Virus record (IMG/VR): IMGVR_UViG_3300021961_000431
Coordinates: 1 to 29,812 of that record
DNA from: a virus
Length of the DNA: 29,812 nt
Strand: one strand, 5' to 3'
The position numbers and the translations under genes were made by a program. Of the stretch, positions 22,743 through 29,370 are shown one piece after another. Every line of letters begins with the position of its first letter. Within the stretch, counting starts at the first letter, position 1. The notes beneath the pieces were generated by a model, which saw only the letters and a list, made by a program, of their open reading frames with translations, did not search any database and was not told the DNA's origin.

Positions 22743-24854
22743 TTATTGATTGACCAAATTGTTTTCTGCTAATGCTGCCAAGATGCGATCAGCCATATCG
22801 TTTTGTATGGCTTGTTCTTCCGTCATCCCAACCTGCCCACCGTCTGCCAACATCTGCGGCTCAGGTGGTAGGGGCTGCGACTGCGGGATCTCTGCTGGCG
22901 AAGGTGGCTGCTGCGCTTGCATCTGCATTGCCAACTGTTGAACCATCTGCTGCGCTAGAGCTTGAGCCTTCATATTGATCTCTTGCTGTTGCATGTTCTC
23001 AGCATTTGGTACCAGCTTATCCGTATCCATCTGCAGACCACGAGCAGCTTCGCGTAACAGATATGCTCTGCCACCCAAGCCAGTGATTTGAGAATCAATC
23101 GGATTTGCTGTTGCTATGAGGAACTCATTGCGGCGCATCTGTAAGGTCTCTTTGTGCAGCAGACCAATTGCACCTTTAGCAATCACACTGAAGTCGCCCT
23201 TGATATAAGGATCAGGATCGAACATCATATTGTGAATATATAGTTTCTGGACTATACCTGCTACTATTGTATCAATGTTTGCAATTGCTTGTTTGATACC
23301 TTTGCTGGCATTGTCCATCAACATAGACAGACCGGATGCTGTACGACCAGCGCCAGATACAGCGGAGCTACCATACACATAGTTAGGGATGCCAGTTACT
23401 TCGTCGGCTTGCTTGGCAAACTGCACGAAGACTTGCATCAACTCACCAGCGTTCAAGCTAGGCTGGAAGAAACGGATAGCAGGTTGACCACCCCCGGTTT
23501 TGTCACTGGTGGTTTGCCAGATCTTCCAAGGATAGATGTCGGTGATGTCCTCGCCATCAGGCAGTCGGTCAACTGTGACTTCCACCTGTGGGCCAGATGC
23601 AACACCCATGTTGTTTGCAATCGAACGAGCCGCTGCGTTACACATAACCTGCGTGTCGCGCATGATCTCTGGAAGCGCAACGCCCCAGAACGAATCAGGC
23701 ACATCTTCCCACGAGGCAATGAAGTAAGGACGGTCGCCTAGCGGATCTGGATTGATGACGCATTTCCATAAGGCACCGTCAGTCCACCAAGCATCAATCT
23801 CATAGATTGCGTCAGGATCGATCTCGTCTTCGATGCCCCACTCAAGAAGCATCGTGCCGGGGACAGAACCCCAAAACTCAACGGTCTCAACTTCTCCTGC
23901 GTTGATTGGATACTGGAAAGGTTTGCCAGCCAAGTTGCGCTGCTCATTGTCACCTTGGATCCAGTTACGATAACCAGACACACCAAAGCGGCTGATGACT
24001 GTTTCCAGTTCTTCATCATTAACCCCGGGCGTTCCGCGCATAGCCTCAAGGGAACGCAGGTTCAGGAAGTGCCGCTGGATTAGATAGTTGTCATTTGTGC
24101 CAGTAGATGCTGGCGAAGGGAAGATGTCGTAAGGACTGACCCGTTGGAAATCTTCTTTATAATTTGTTAATACGATAGGAGTAAAGTTCGGCCCCCACGC
24201 CATCTCCTTGCCGCGCTTGATAATCGGGCCTTTCATTATGGCGGTAGGGTACGTGGTAAAGTCATTGATGAACTTCTTCAGCTCACCAGAGAATCCACCC
24301 TTGCGCAACTGGTCATCGATCTTTTGCCCCATGCGACGTGCCGCGTCCTCCGCTTCCTCGCGCATACGTGCCAAGGTTGCATCGTGGACTTCTTCCATAC
24401 GAGCACGGAAAGCTTCGGGGTGAATAGGCTCAGGGCTTTGTGCCAAGAACTCTTCTGCCTCAACGCGAACCTGATCTACGATACCGCGCTTCATCTCAGG
24501 CGGCATGTCAGGATAGCTTGACACCTTCAGATCGAAGATGCGCTCTTGCTGACTTAGCATCACATCACGGATCCACGACTCAGCGGCACGAGCTTTCACA
24601 TCTGTCAACATCATAAAGATGTCGGAGCCACCCATGCGGTTGATCTCGGCCATGCGCTCAGGGTCATACTCACCCCGACGTTGACGCTCACACTTCAATA
24701 GACGCTCAGTGATTAGCGACTTTGCAACCTTAGCCTCATCCCAACTCTTGCGAACGTAGGCGCTGAGACGCGATTCAAAACGCGAATTGCTCTCCTGATC
24801 TTCTAGGTCGGTGATTGATGCTTCAACTTGTGGGCGCTTTAAGCTGTAACTCAT
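22743..24854 (-). CDS. Portal (head-tail connector) protein
   Basis: A 703-residue protein directly behind the terminase gene (TAA immediately followed by ATG). The length and segments such as ARAAESWIRDVMLSQQERIF, PYDIFPSPASTG, SLEAMRGTPGVNDEEL, CNAAARSIANNMGVASGPQV and YGSSAVSGAGRTASGLSMLM, then DNASKGIKQAIANI, agree with short-tailed-phage portals. The C-terminal 80 residues are Gln/Pro/Met-rich (QQLAMQMQAQQPPSPAEIP), a barrel or tail often seen in this group, ending near LADGGQVGMTEEQAIQND. It forms the dodecameric ring for packaging and ejection. Confidence 0.9.
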   Translation of the reverse strand: MSYSLKRPQVEASITDLEDQESNSRFESRLSAYVRKSWDEAKVAKSLITERLLKCERQRRGEYDPERMAEINRMGGSDIFMMLTDVKARAAESWIRDVMLSQQERIFDLKVSSYPDMPPEMKRGIVDQVRVEAEEFLAQSPEPIHPEAFRARMEEVHDATLARMREEAEDAARRMGQKIDDQLRKGGFSGELKKFINDFTTYPTAIMKGPIIKRGKEMAWGPNFTPIVLTNYKEDFQRVSPYDIFPSPASTGTNDNYLIQRHFLNLRSLEAMRGTPGVNDEELETVISRFGVSGYRNWIQGDNEQRNLAGKPFQYPINAGEVETVEFWGSVPGTMLLEWGIEDEIDPDAIYEIDAWWTDGALWKCVINPDPLGDRPYFIASWEDVPDSFWGVALPEIMRDTQVMCNAAARSIANNMGVASGPQVEVTVDRLPDGEDITDIYPWKIWQTTSDKTGGGQPAIRFFQPSLNAGELMQVFVQFAKQADEVTGIPNYVYGSSAVSGAGRTASGLSMLMDNASKGIKQAIANIDTIVAGIVQKLYIHNMMFDPDPYIKGDFSVIAKGAIGLLHKETLQMRRNEFLIATANPIDSQITGLGGRAYLLREAARGLQMDTDKLVPNAENMQQQEINMKAQALAQQMVQQLAMQMQAQQPPSPAEIPQSQPLPPEPQMLADGGQVGMTEEQAIQNDMADRILAALAENNLVNQ

Positions 24855-26300
24855 TTATGTCCATCCCCTTGCAGAGACTTTTTTAACGGATCTTGCACGA
24901 GCTGGTTGAGTACCGCTGCGGATTTTCATACACCCGTACTGCAAAGCATCCTGTGGGTGGGAGTAATCATCCTTGAGCGGCCTGTCTTTATACCTAGCTA
25001 GGCCAGAAGTCTTTATTCGTTCGTACTTGTATCTACCGAGGAAACCCTTCCTCAGACTCTTACACCGCGGGTTCAACATAAAGCCCGGCTTGCCATCCGT
25101 CATCTTCGTCATGAAGTAGGCTACGGACTCACGGCGCGGGATCCAATCGTTTGTCGAAGCGGGTTCCGTATAAATCCCGGCCTCGAGAAGTTCTTGAAAG
25201 CAAGTCCTCGTATCGGTTTGGGATCTAATACTGCCAGCAGGGTCGCCAGCAGACACGATCTGAAAGTGCGCATACTTGTTATTAAGGAAAGGTTTAACCA
25301 CATCGTTAGCAAACTCACGGATACCCATGTCTTCGGATACCAGTTCATCAACAACGTGTAGCGCTCCTCTGGCTGTCTCTTGCAAAATAATACAAGCAGG
25401 AGTCAAACCAAAGTCCCACCCCAGAATCAGCGGTAGTCCCGGCTGGGGTTCAGCATCGTCTTTCAAGCAGTGAACCTTGTCGTTGTATTCTGGATACACA
25501 GGCTTGCCATCCATCGTGGCACCGTAGTTACCCAAACAAAAGACATTGATCCAATCATCCGTCTTGGATGCTAACTGCTGGAAGTAATACCCATAGCCAT
25601 TCGGCAGGTTCCTGACATTCTCTGCGTGAGGGTTAGGCTGGTAATCATCTGTGCCATCTTCCTTCTGCAGCTTAAGCAGACCGCCGGGTTGACGGAAAAA
25701 CTCCCACCCCTCAGGCTTCTCTTCCTCTGCTACCTGATAATACCAATGGTCGTCATCGGGCGGGTTGGTATCTAAAATGATTCCGTGCCAGCTTGGGCCA
25801 CCTTGGGTCTTCGATGGATAACGGCCTACACGCTGTGTGACCATATCGAAGATTTCTTTTGGAACTTCGCTGGCCTCGTTAATCCATGCGCCTGTAAGCT
25901 CCAATGATCTTAGCTTGCCTGTCTCGGTTGGTTTGTCCAGAGCCATGAACATTACCTCAAGCTCCATGCCAGTGCCATCTCCGATGTCGCCAATGCGGAA
26001 CGTCGAGGTGATAGGTGTATCCCATTTGATTGGAGCCACCTCAGTAGGGAACCATTGCTCCCATGTCTTAATGGTTGTGGACTTCAGCTCAGGGTACGTG
26101 TTACGGATAATCAGCCAGCGCGAACGGCGTATGCCATCTTGGCTCGGGCGTTGTCGTAGTGCTCGGGAAACAATCTCCACGCAGCAGGAGGACGACTTGC
26201 CAGAACCAACAGGCCCCATCAGTCCACGGACGAATCCGTTAGCCGCATGGAACTTGGCTGCTTCTTTACCCGGAGGGCTGTAGTTGAATTGATAACTCAC
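24855..26300 (-). CDS. terL: Terminase large subunit
   Basis: A 481-residue protein with GTG start at 26300, three bases after the upstream stop. The ATPase domain has Walker A G29-P-V-G-S-G-K-S-S37 and Walker B with catalytic acid in LTGAWINEASE (E142). The nuclease domain carries the three acidic motifs: LGWDFGL (D296), SAGDPAGS (D353) and SHPQDALQY (D451). It packages DNA into the prohead through the portal and cuts concatemers. Gene order TerS, unknown, TerL, portal is conventional. Confidence 0.95.
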   Translation of the reverse strand: MSYQFNYSPPGKEAAKFHAANGFVRGLMGPVGSGKSSSCCVEIVSRALRQRPSQDGIRRSRWLIIRNTYPELKSTTIKTWEQWFPTEVAPIKWDTPITSTFRIGDIGDGTGMELEVMFMALDKPTETGKLRSLELTGAWINEASEVPKEIFDMVTQRVGRYPSKTQGGPSWHGIILDTNPPDDDHWYYQVAEEEKPEGWEFFRQPGGLLKLQKEDGTDDYQPNPHAENVRNLPNGYGYYFQQLASKTDDWINVFCLGNYGATMDGKPVYPEYNDKVHCLKDDAEPQPGLPLILGWDFGLTPACIILQETARGALHVVDELVSEDMGIREFANDVVKPFLNNKYAHFQIVSAGDPAGSIRSQTDTRTCFQELLEAGIYTEPASTNDWIPRRESVAYFMTKMTDGKPGFMLNPRCKSLRKGFLGRYKYERIKTSGLARYKDRPLKDDYSHPQDALQYGCMKIRSGTQPARARSVKKVSARGWT

Positions 26301-26303
26301 AGA

Positions 26304-26681
26304 TTAGAACTCTTTGTAAAAAGTAAACTGGACTTTCTGTCGTCCGGGTTCGTAGGCTACGCCCATGCTGCCGAACTTATTCTTGTAGGTAGCGTCAACA
26401 GCATCAAGGCTCTTGCCCGCTTGCCCGCCACCTTTCCAGTGTGAGCCGCTAACGCCCACGTTAACAGAGTCGTCATTGTCTAAATGAAAAGTCTTTCCAA
26501 TGCGGCCACCGCCACCGAAGTCTCCCACCCCTTGACCGGATGCGGAGTAGGAAAGCTCGACAGGGGATTCGTAGTCTTCGACTTCTGGTTCATAGCCTAG
26601 GCTGGGTACGTCACCGCCATCAGCCATCTTGACCGGGCCCTTCTTGAAGGACTTCCTGTTCCAATCAGCGCAGTGACCCAT
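26304..26681 (-). CDS. Unknown small protein between TerS-like and TerL genes
   Basis: A 125-residue protein. N-terminal NRKSFKKGPVKMADGGDVPS is basic and flexible with an M-ADGG motif, and the middle is acidic. The C-terminal half (GGGGRIGKTFHLDNDDSVNV, VSGSHWKGGGQAG, GSMGVAYEPGRQKVQFTFYK) alternates short strands and Gly, like a small beta-barrel or hairpin protein. Start overlaps the upstream stop (TAATG). No recognised family. Coupling suggests a packaging or minor head role. Confidence 0.68.
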   Translation of the reverse strand: MGHCADWNRKSFKKGPVKMADGGDVPSLGYEPEVEDYESPVELSYSASGQGVGDFGGGGRIGKTFHLDNDDSVNVGVSGSHWKGGGQAGKSLDAVDATYKNKFGSMGVAYEPGRQKVQFTFYKEF

Positions 26682-26932
26682 TACTCGTCTCCTTCTTCTT
26701 GGGGAGCACCCATGTTCAGGTTGAAGGTAATTGGCTGTGCATCGACTTCCATACGGACATCAGCCAAGTCAGGCAGGATCTTGCGCAGGAGAATCTCGAT
26801 GGCACGAACTTGGGTGGTAGTCATCTCGACCTCACCACGGGCATGTGCCTCAAGACGATTGATTAGCTGAGCAGCTTGGATCTTCAGCCGGGTATTCTCA
26901 TCGTGACGAATCTTTTTAATTCTAGCTGCCAT
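26681..26932 (-). CDS. Probable terminase small subunit
   Basis: An 83-residue protein: RHDENTRLKIQAAQLINRLE, AHARGEVEMTTTQVRAIEIL, then LRKILPDLADVRMEV. The central block (I-Q-A-A-x-L-I-x-R-L then T-x-x-Q-x-x-A-x-x-I-L-L-R-K-x-L-P-D-L) is a small all-helical family I associate with phage packaging genes. Size and place before TerL fit TerS, which recognises packaging sites. It lacks a clear long DNA-binding HTH, so the call is moderate. AAGGAAA precedes the ATG. Confidence 0.62.
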   Translation of the reverse strand: MAARIKKIRHDENTRLKIQAAQLINRLEAHARGEVEMTTTQVRAIEILLRKILPDLADVRMEVDAQPITFNLNMGAPQEEGDE

Positions 26933-26941
26933 TTAGTTTCC

Positions 26942-27205
26942 TTAGGTTTGTACGTCAACCCCAGCCTTAGAGAACGCTTGGATCATGCGCTTGGCAAGAA
27001 GCATCAAGTCGTCGTGGGAATGGAACTCAGCCAAGTTGATCTCGGCCTCAAACAAATGAGGGGTGCCGTGGACGTTGACCATCCCAGACAGCATCACCAC
27101 ATGCGGCGCTATCGCCTTCTTCAGATCAGACTCGTAGCCGACCTGAACCCCACGCAGAACTTCCACGCGGTTCAAGAACTCTTGGAGTTGATTGGGTTGT
27201 AACAT
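26942..27205 (-). CDS. Unknown small protein at the head of the packaging operon
   Basis: An 87-residue protein: LNRVEVLRGVQVGYESDLKK, then AIAPHVVMLSGMVNVHGTPH and FHSHDDLMLLAKRMIQAFSK. Mixed helix-strand, with several His (residues near 35, 46, 50 and 61-63), no family recognised. First gene after the terminator that follows the tRNA. Its ATG has GAGGG five bases upstream, and that site overlaps the end of the terminator U-tract region. Confidence 0.68.
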   Translation of the reverse strand: MLQPNQLQEFLNRVEVLRGVQVGYESDLKKAIAPHVVMLSGMVNVHGTPHLFEAEINLAEFHSHDDLMLLAKRMIQAFSKAGVDVQT

Positions 27206-27212
27206 AAGCCCT

Positions 27213-27264
27213 CAAAAGAAAACCCCCCGGTCAATCCAATCTCTGTGTAGGATGAGCAGGGGGT
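27213..27264 (-). terminator. Intrinsic terminator after the tRNA
   Basis: Read leftward, ACCCCC (27259-27264) pairs with GGGGGU (27222-27227), with an inner partial stem (AUCC and GGAU). It ends in UUUUCUUUU (27214-27222). It lies 7 bases past the tRNA CCA end and just before the packaging operon. It would end most tRNA transcripts and control read-through to late genes. Confidence 0.7.
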
Positions 27265-27271
27265 GTTAAGT

Positions 27272-27346
27272 TGGTTGCGGGAGAAGGACTCGAACCTCCG
27301 ACCTCTGGATTATGAGTCCAGTGCTCTACCGCTGCGCTATCCCGCG
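27272..27346 (-). tRNA. tRNA with CAU anticodon (Met, or Ile if lysidine-modified), CCA encoded
   Basis: A full cloverleaf is drawn by eye. The acceptor pairs 27340-27345 with 27277-27271-side bases, apart from a terminal C1-A72 mismatch. The D arm has loop AGCGGUA, the anticodon stem is CUGGA/UCCAG with loop CUCAUAA (anticodon CAU at 27312-27314), and the T arm is GGAGG/CCUUC with loop UUCGAGU. Discriminator A and genomic CCA follow (27272-27274). No intron. C1-A72 is typical of bacterial initiator tRNA, but the three G-C pairs of initiators in the anticodon stem are absent. Elongator Met or Ile2 is therefore more likely. Confidence 0.92.
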
Positions 27347-27393
27347 CTAGATGTTGTTAGCTATATATGCACACTATTCTCAATTGTGCCACA

Positions 27394-27402
27394 AGTATAA
27401 CA
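27394..27402 (-). promoter_or_regulatory. Candidate extended -10 promoter for the tRNA
   Basis: On the minus strand TGTTATACT fits an extended -10 (TGnTATAnT). No good -35 is visible 17 bases upstream. Transcription would start about 40 bases before the tRNA 5' end. An inverted repeat overlaps the site. The tRNA could instead be processed from the transcript of the upstream gene. Confidence 0.4.
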
Positions 27403-27439
27403 TAAGGTGTTTGAAAAATAGTAACTACTGTTATGTTAT
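27397..27439. repeat. 9-bp perfect inverted repeat across the tRNA promoter region
   Basis: ATAACATAA (27397-27405) and TTATGTTAT (27431-27439) are perfect complements with a 25-base spacer. The left arm overlaps the candidate -10 by six bases; the right arm ends 10 bases before the stop of the 27450-28196 gene. It may be an operator or an RNA hairpin. The A/T-rich composition makes a chance match possible. Confidence 0.5.
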
Positions 27440-27449
27440 GCCCCACCTG

Positions 27450-28196
27450 TTAGAGACTGTGAGTCCCGTCCCGGTACTTACGTTCCTGAGCCCAGCGCCA
27501 AACCAAACGCCGTACTCCCCAGCTTGACAAGTTCCGCAACACTTCGTGTATGCCATCCCTATCCGGTGCGTACTTGAAGTGCATTAGCCACGCCCTAGAG
27601 GGGTGCCACTTCCCCCTGCCCTCGCACAGATGGGAATGCCACTGCCACGTATCGATGCTGTACCAATCACCTTCGTTCAGATAGCACGTCTCAATCTTCC
27701 GGGCTTCCTCTTCCTCGCACTCATCCAAGATGTCATACTCGTAATCCCAATCCGGGTCGGCTGGCCTGTCGTCCTCGTATTCAAAAAATTCTCCACGCGC
27801 TCCCTTATTCCCCTCCCCAATCATCACAAGGTTCCACCGGGAGGTGGGGTTGTAGCAGTGCCGATGTATTCCCCAATTGCCAATCTTGTTCGTGCCAAGG
27901 TAAGGCTGCAGTTCCAACTCCTTGAACAACTCTTTCAAATATGGAAACTCCCGCATGATGTCCTCATACGTCACCTCAAGTTCCTCAGACACATACTCCT
28001 GATTGCTTGTCAAGTTAGCAACCGTTGTTTCCGTCGGGCTGTCCTTAGTCACTCCCCAATACTGAGCAGTCACAACCCTAGGATCCTGCTTTGCTACCCA
28101 GCTCTCAACGTCTGGCAATAACTGTTGCAGTTTTTTCAAACGATAATCTGTCTCATTCAACCTAATCCAATTCTTCCCCGCATCTAAAATTTTCAT
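27450..28196 (-). CDS. Putative aspartyl/asparaginyl hydroxylase-like (cupin/2OG fold) protein
   Basis: A 248-residue protein behind AAGGAGG at ideal spacing. Motifs recall the Asp/Asn beta-hydroxylase family: NWGIHRHCYNPTSRWNLVMI (H111, H113, R120, N122), then GDWYSIDTWQWHSHL (D182, H187, H189) and SRAWLMHF (R201). In that family the pattern is H-x-x, R-x-N-L, FD-x-x-x-x-H and a later Arg for 2-oxoglutarate. Here the distance from H187 to R201 is 14, against about 10 in reference enzymes, so the match is approximate. The N-terminal 95 residues are helical. A separate linker of acidic residues (DILDECEEEE) sits between the motif halves. Leftmost-reading gene after the strand switch. Confidence 0.68.
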   Translation of the reverse strand: MKILDAGKNWIRLNETDYRLKKLQQLLPDVESWVAKQDPRVVTAQYWGVTKDSPTETTVANLTSNQEYVSEELEVTYEDIMREFPYLKELFKELELQPYLGTNKIGNWGIHRHCYNPTSRWNLVMIGEGNKGARGEFFEYEDDRPADPDWDYEYDILDECEEEEARKIETCYLNEGDWYSIDTWQWHSHLCEGRGKWHPSRAWLMHFKYAPDRDGIHEVLRNLSSWGVRRLVWRWAQERKYRDGTHSL

Positions 28197-28312
28197 CGGG
28201 CACCTCCTTTTCTGATTCTACTCCAAAGTTGGGTGTTCCGTGTGCATACCGGATACTGCTGTATCTTAGCCCCCGGGGGGTAGTACCCTTGGGTGCCGGG
28301 TGGGGGGTTCAT
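28193..28312 (-). CDS. Short Pro/Gly/Tyr-rich ORF coupled to the hydroxylase-like gene
   Basis: A 39-residue ORF starting MNPPPGTQGYYPPGAKIQQY. Its TGA overlaps the next ATG (ATGA), a sign of coupling. There is no clear ribosome site before its own ATG, and no family is recognised. It could be a leader peptide or merely an open frame in a GC-rich stretch. Confidence 0.38.
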   Translation of the reverse strand: MNPPPGTQGYYPPGAKIQQYPVCTRNTQLWSRIRKGGAR

Positions 28313-28589
28313 GTAGGAGTTCTATTGCTACCTATCGGAGTTCTTAGCGTCCATTCTCCTTGTTTCCAGCGACAATCAGGGGTAATTGTTGCTATTTGTG
28401 GAACAATTAGACTCGCGTGCGGGAAGTCCCCTTGTTTTCATTAACTTTTTTGGAACTGACTAGGGTATCCCTTGTACCAATCTTCACCTTAATTCAATCA
28501 GCGCTACGCGCCCTTCTTTCCCTTCGGGAAGGTCGCTTCACTTTCCCTTTATATCAACGCTGTACTTTATCTTACTTAAGGAGTTCATC
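28313..28589. other. Divergent intergenic control region
   Basis: About 280 bases separating leftward and rightward genes. It holds an 8-bp inverted repeat (described separately) and a small hairpin, TTTCCC/GGGAAG, near 28520. The 28278-28308 stretch at its edge is G-rich on the + strand (four G-runs). A strong ribosome site AAGGAG (28578-28583) ends it. I see no sigma70 promoter on either strand that I would defend, and no ORF with a ribosome site of useful length. Confidence 0.5.
28383..28409. promoter_or_regulatory. 8-bp inverted repeat, candidate operator
   Basis: TAATTGTT (28383-28390) and AACAATTA (28402-28409) are perfect complements with an 11-base spacer, a centre-to-centre distance near two helical turns. 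It lies midway between the divergent genes, where a dimeric regulator controlling both directions would bind. No regulator gene is seen in the window. Confidence 0.45.
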
Positions 28590-28928
28590 ATGACTACATC
28601 TACACAAGTTCGTCCTATCACTGCAGCACAGAAGGCTCGTTTGATGGCTATGGCTGAGCGTGGCATCTTTGCTGGTGACATTCCTACTACCTCTTGGGAG
28701 GCTAGCTGGGCAATTCGGACATCTCCTGCTTCGAAGCGTGACAAGACTGAGTTGGCTGCAAAGGGTGGTCGAGTCTTAGCTCGTATGACTTCATCTGAGA
28801 TCGAGATGACTACTAAGGCTCTTCAGGCTTTGGATAAGCTCTCACGTTCTGGTTCTAAGGATGAGATGGTTATTGAGGCTGAGATCATCTTACGTGCCAT
28901 GTTTTGTGCTAAGGCTACTAATGCTTAA
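28590..28928 (+). CDS. Unknown 112-residue protein, first gene of the rightward block
   Basis: AAGGAG lies six bases upstream of the ATG. The protein (MTTSTQVRPITAAQKARLMA and following) is helical, Ala/Met/Lys-rich, with a segment SASKRDKTELAAKGGRV-like in its middle (residues 47-63) and a C-terminal helix MVIEAEIILRAMFCAKATNA. No known motif. Composition suits a small cytoplasmic or DNA-binding protein. Being first on the opposite strand suggests early expression. Confidence 0.75.
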   Translation: MTTSTQVRPITAAQKARLMAMAERGIFAGDIPTTSWEASWAIRTSPASKRDKTELAAKGGRVLARMTSSEIEMTTKALQALDKLSRSGSKDEMVIEAEIILRAMFCAKATNA

Positions 28929-28947
28929 CTAGTAGTCTTCTCTATAT

Positions 28948-28981
28948 GCGTCGGGGTGCCTGTTCTCAGGTTTCCCCGCGC
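28948..28981 (+). other. Nested hairpin after the 112-residue gene
   Basis: Outer arms GCG-U-CGGGG (28948-28956) and CCCCG-CGC (28974-28981) pair with one bulged U. Inside, CCUG/CAGG forms a 4-bp hairpin around UUCU. Internal loop UG/UUU. It starts 20 bases after the stop, without a U-tract, so it is not a standard intrinsic terminator. It could be a processing or stability element. Confidence 0.6.
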
Positions 28982-28997
28982 TAACCCTACATTTAAT

Positions 28998-29034
28998 CCT
29001 AAGGTCGCTAGCCGAAGCTAGGTAAATCCTTAGG
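28998..29034 (+). promoter_or_regulatory. Structured RNA element, copy 1
   Basis: Outer stem CCUAAGG (28998-29004) with CCUUAGG (29028-29034), 7 perfect pairs. Inner stem CUAGC with GCUAG (5 pairs) around loop CGAA. The stems are joined by UCG on the 5' side and GUAAAU on the 3' side. The junction bases are identical in copy 2 while both stems differ in sequence, so structure is conserved. Confidence 0.72.
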
Positions 29035-29036
29035 TC

Positions 29037-29078
29037 AGCGGGAGGTCGCCAGCTCAAGCTGGGTAAATCCTCCTTGCT
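29037..29078 (+). promoter_or_regulatory. Structured RNA element, copy 2, upstream of a ribosome site
   Basis: Outer stem AGC-GGGAGG (29037-29045) with CCUCCU-u-GCU (29069-29078), with one G-U and one bulged U. Inner stem CCAGC with GCUGG around UCAA. Joining bases are UCG and GUAAAU as in copy 1. Its 3' outer strand contains CUCCU (29070-29074), complementary to the AGGAG ribosome site (29090-29094) of the next gene, so an alternative fold could block translation. Confidence 0.72.
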
Positions 29079-29100
29079 GCTATCTTCTTAGGAGTCTTAC

Positions 29101-29370
29101 ATGTTTACTAACAAGGAAATGACATTCTATCGCTGGCTTCTAAGTGATAGCGATCTACCTGTCATCATCGGATGTCTGTTCTTGGCATTCGTAGCAGGTT
29201 TCGTAGTCTTCGGAGGCTGGGCTGTCGGCTGCATGTTCGTCGGCTTTGGCATGGGTGTTGGCTGTGGCTTACTCTGGAATGACTACCAAGAGTTCCGCAG
29301 GGATTGGGAGTTCCGTTACGAATTCGACACATGGGAGGAGTCATCATGGACTCAGAAACATTCTCGCTAA
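29101..29370 (+). CDS. Small membrane protein with two TM segments
   Basis: An 89-residue protein, start six bases after AGGAG. Residues about 19-38 (LPVIIGCLFLAFVAGFVVFG) and about 39-58 (GWAVGCMFVGFGMGVGCGLL) are hydrophobic, Gly-rich and contiguous, like a helical hairpin. The C-terminal 30 residues are charged (EFRRDWEFRYEFDTWEESSW). Unknown function; an early membrane protein such as a superinfection-exclusion factor is one possibility. Confidence 0.78.
   Translation: MFTNKEMTFYRWLLSDSDLPVIIGCLFLAFVAGFVVFGGWAVGCMFVGFGMGVGCGLLWNDYQEFRRDWEFRYEFDTWEESSWTQKHSR

Noticed and set aside
28505-28535. TTTCCC/GGGAAG hairpin as a terminator for either divergent direction
   Set aside because: No U-run follows on either strand.
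28948-29078. CRISPR-like or tandem DNA repeat
   Set aside because: Repeats are only similar in the joining loops; stems differ with compensatory changes and there are no spacers, so RNA structure explains them better.
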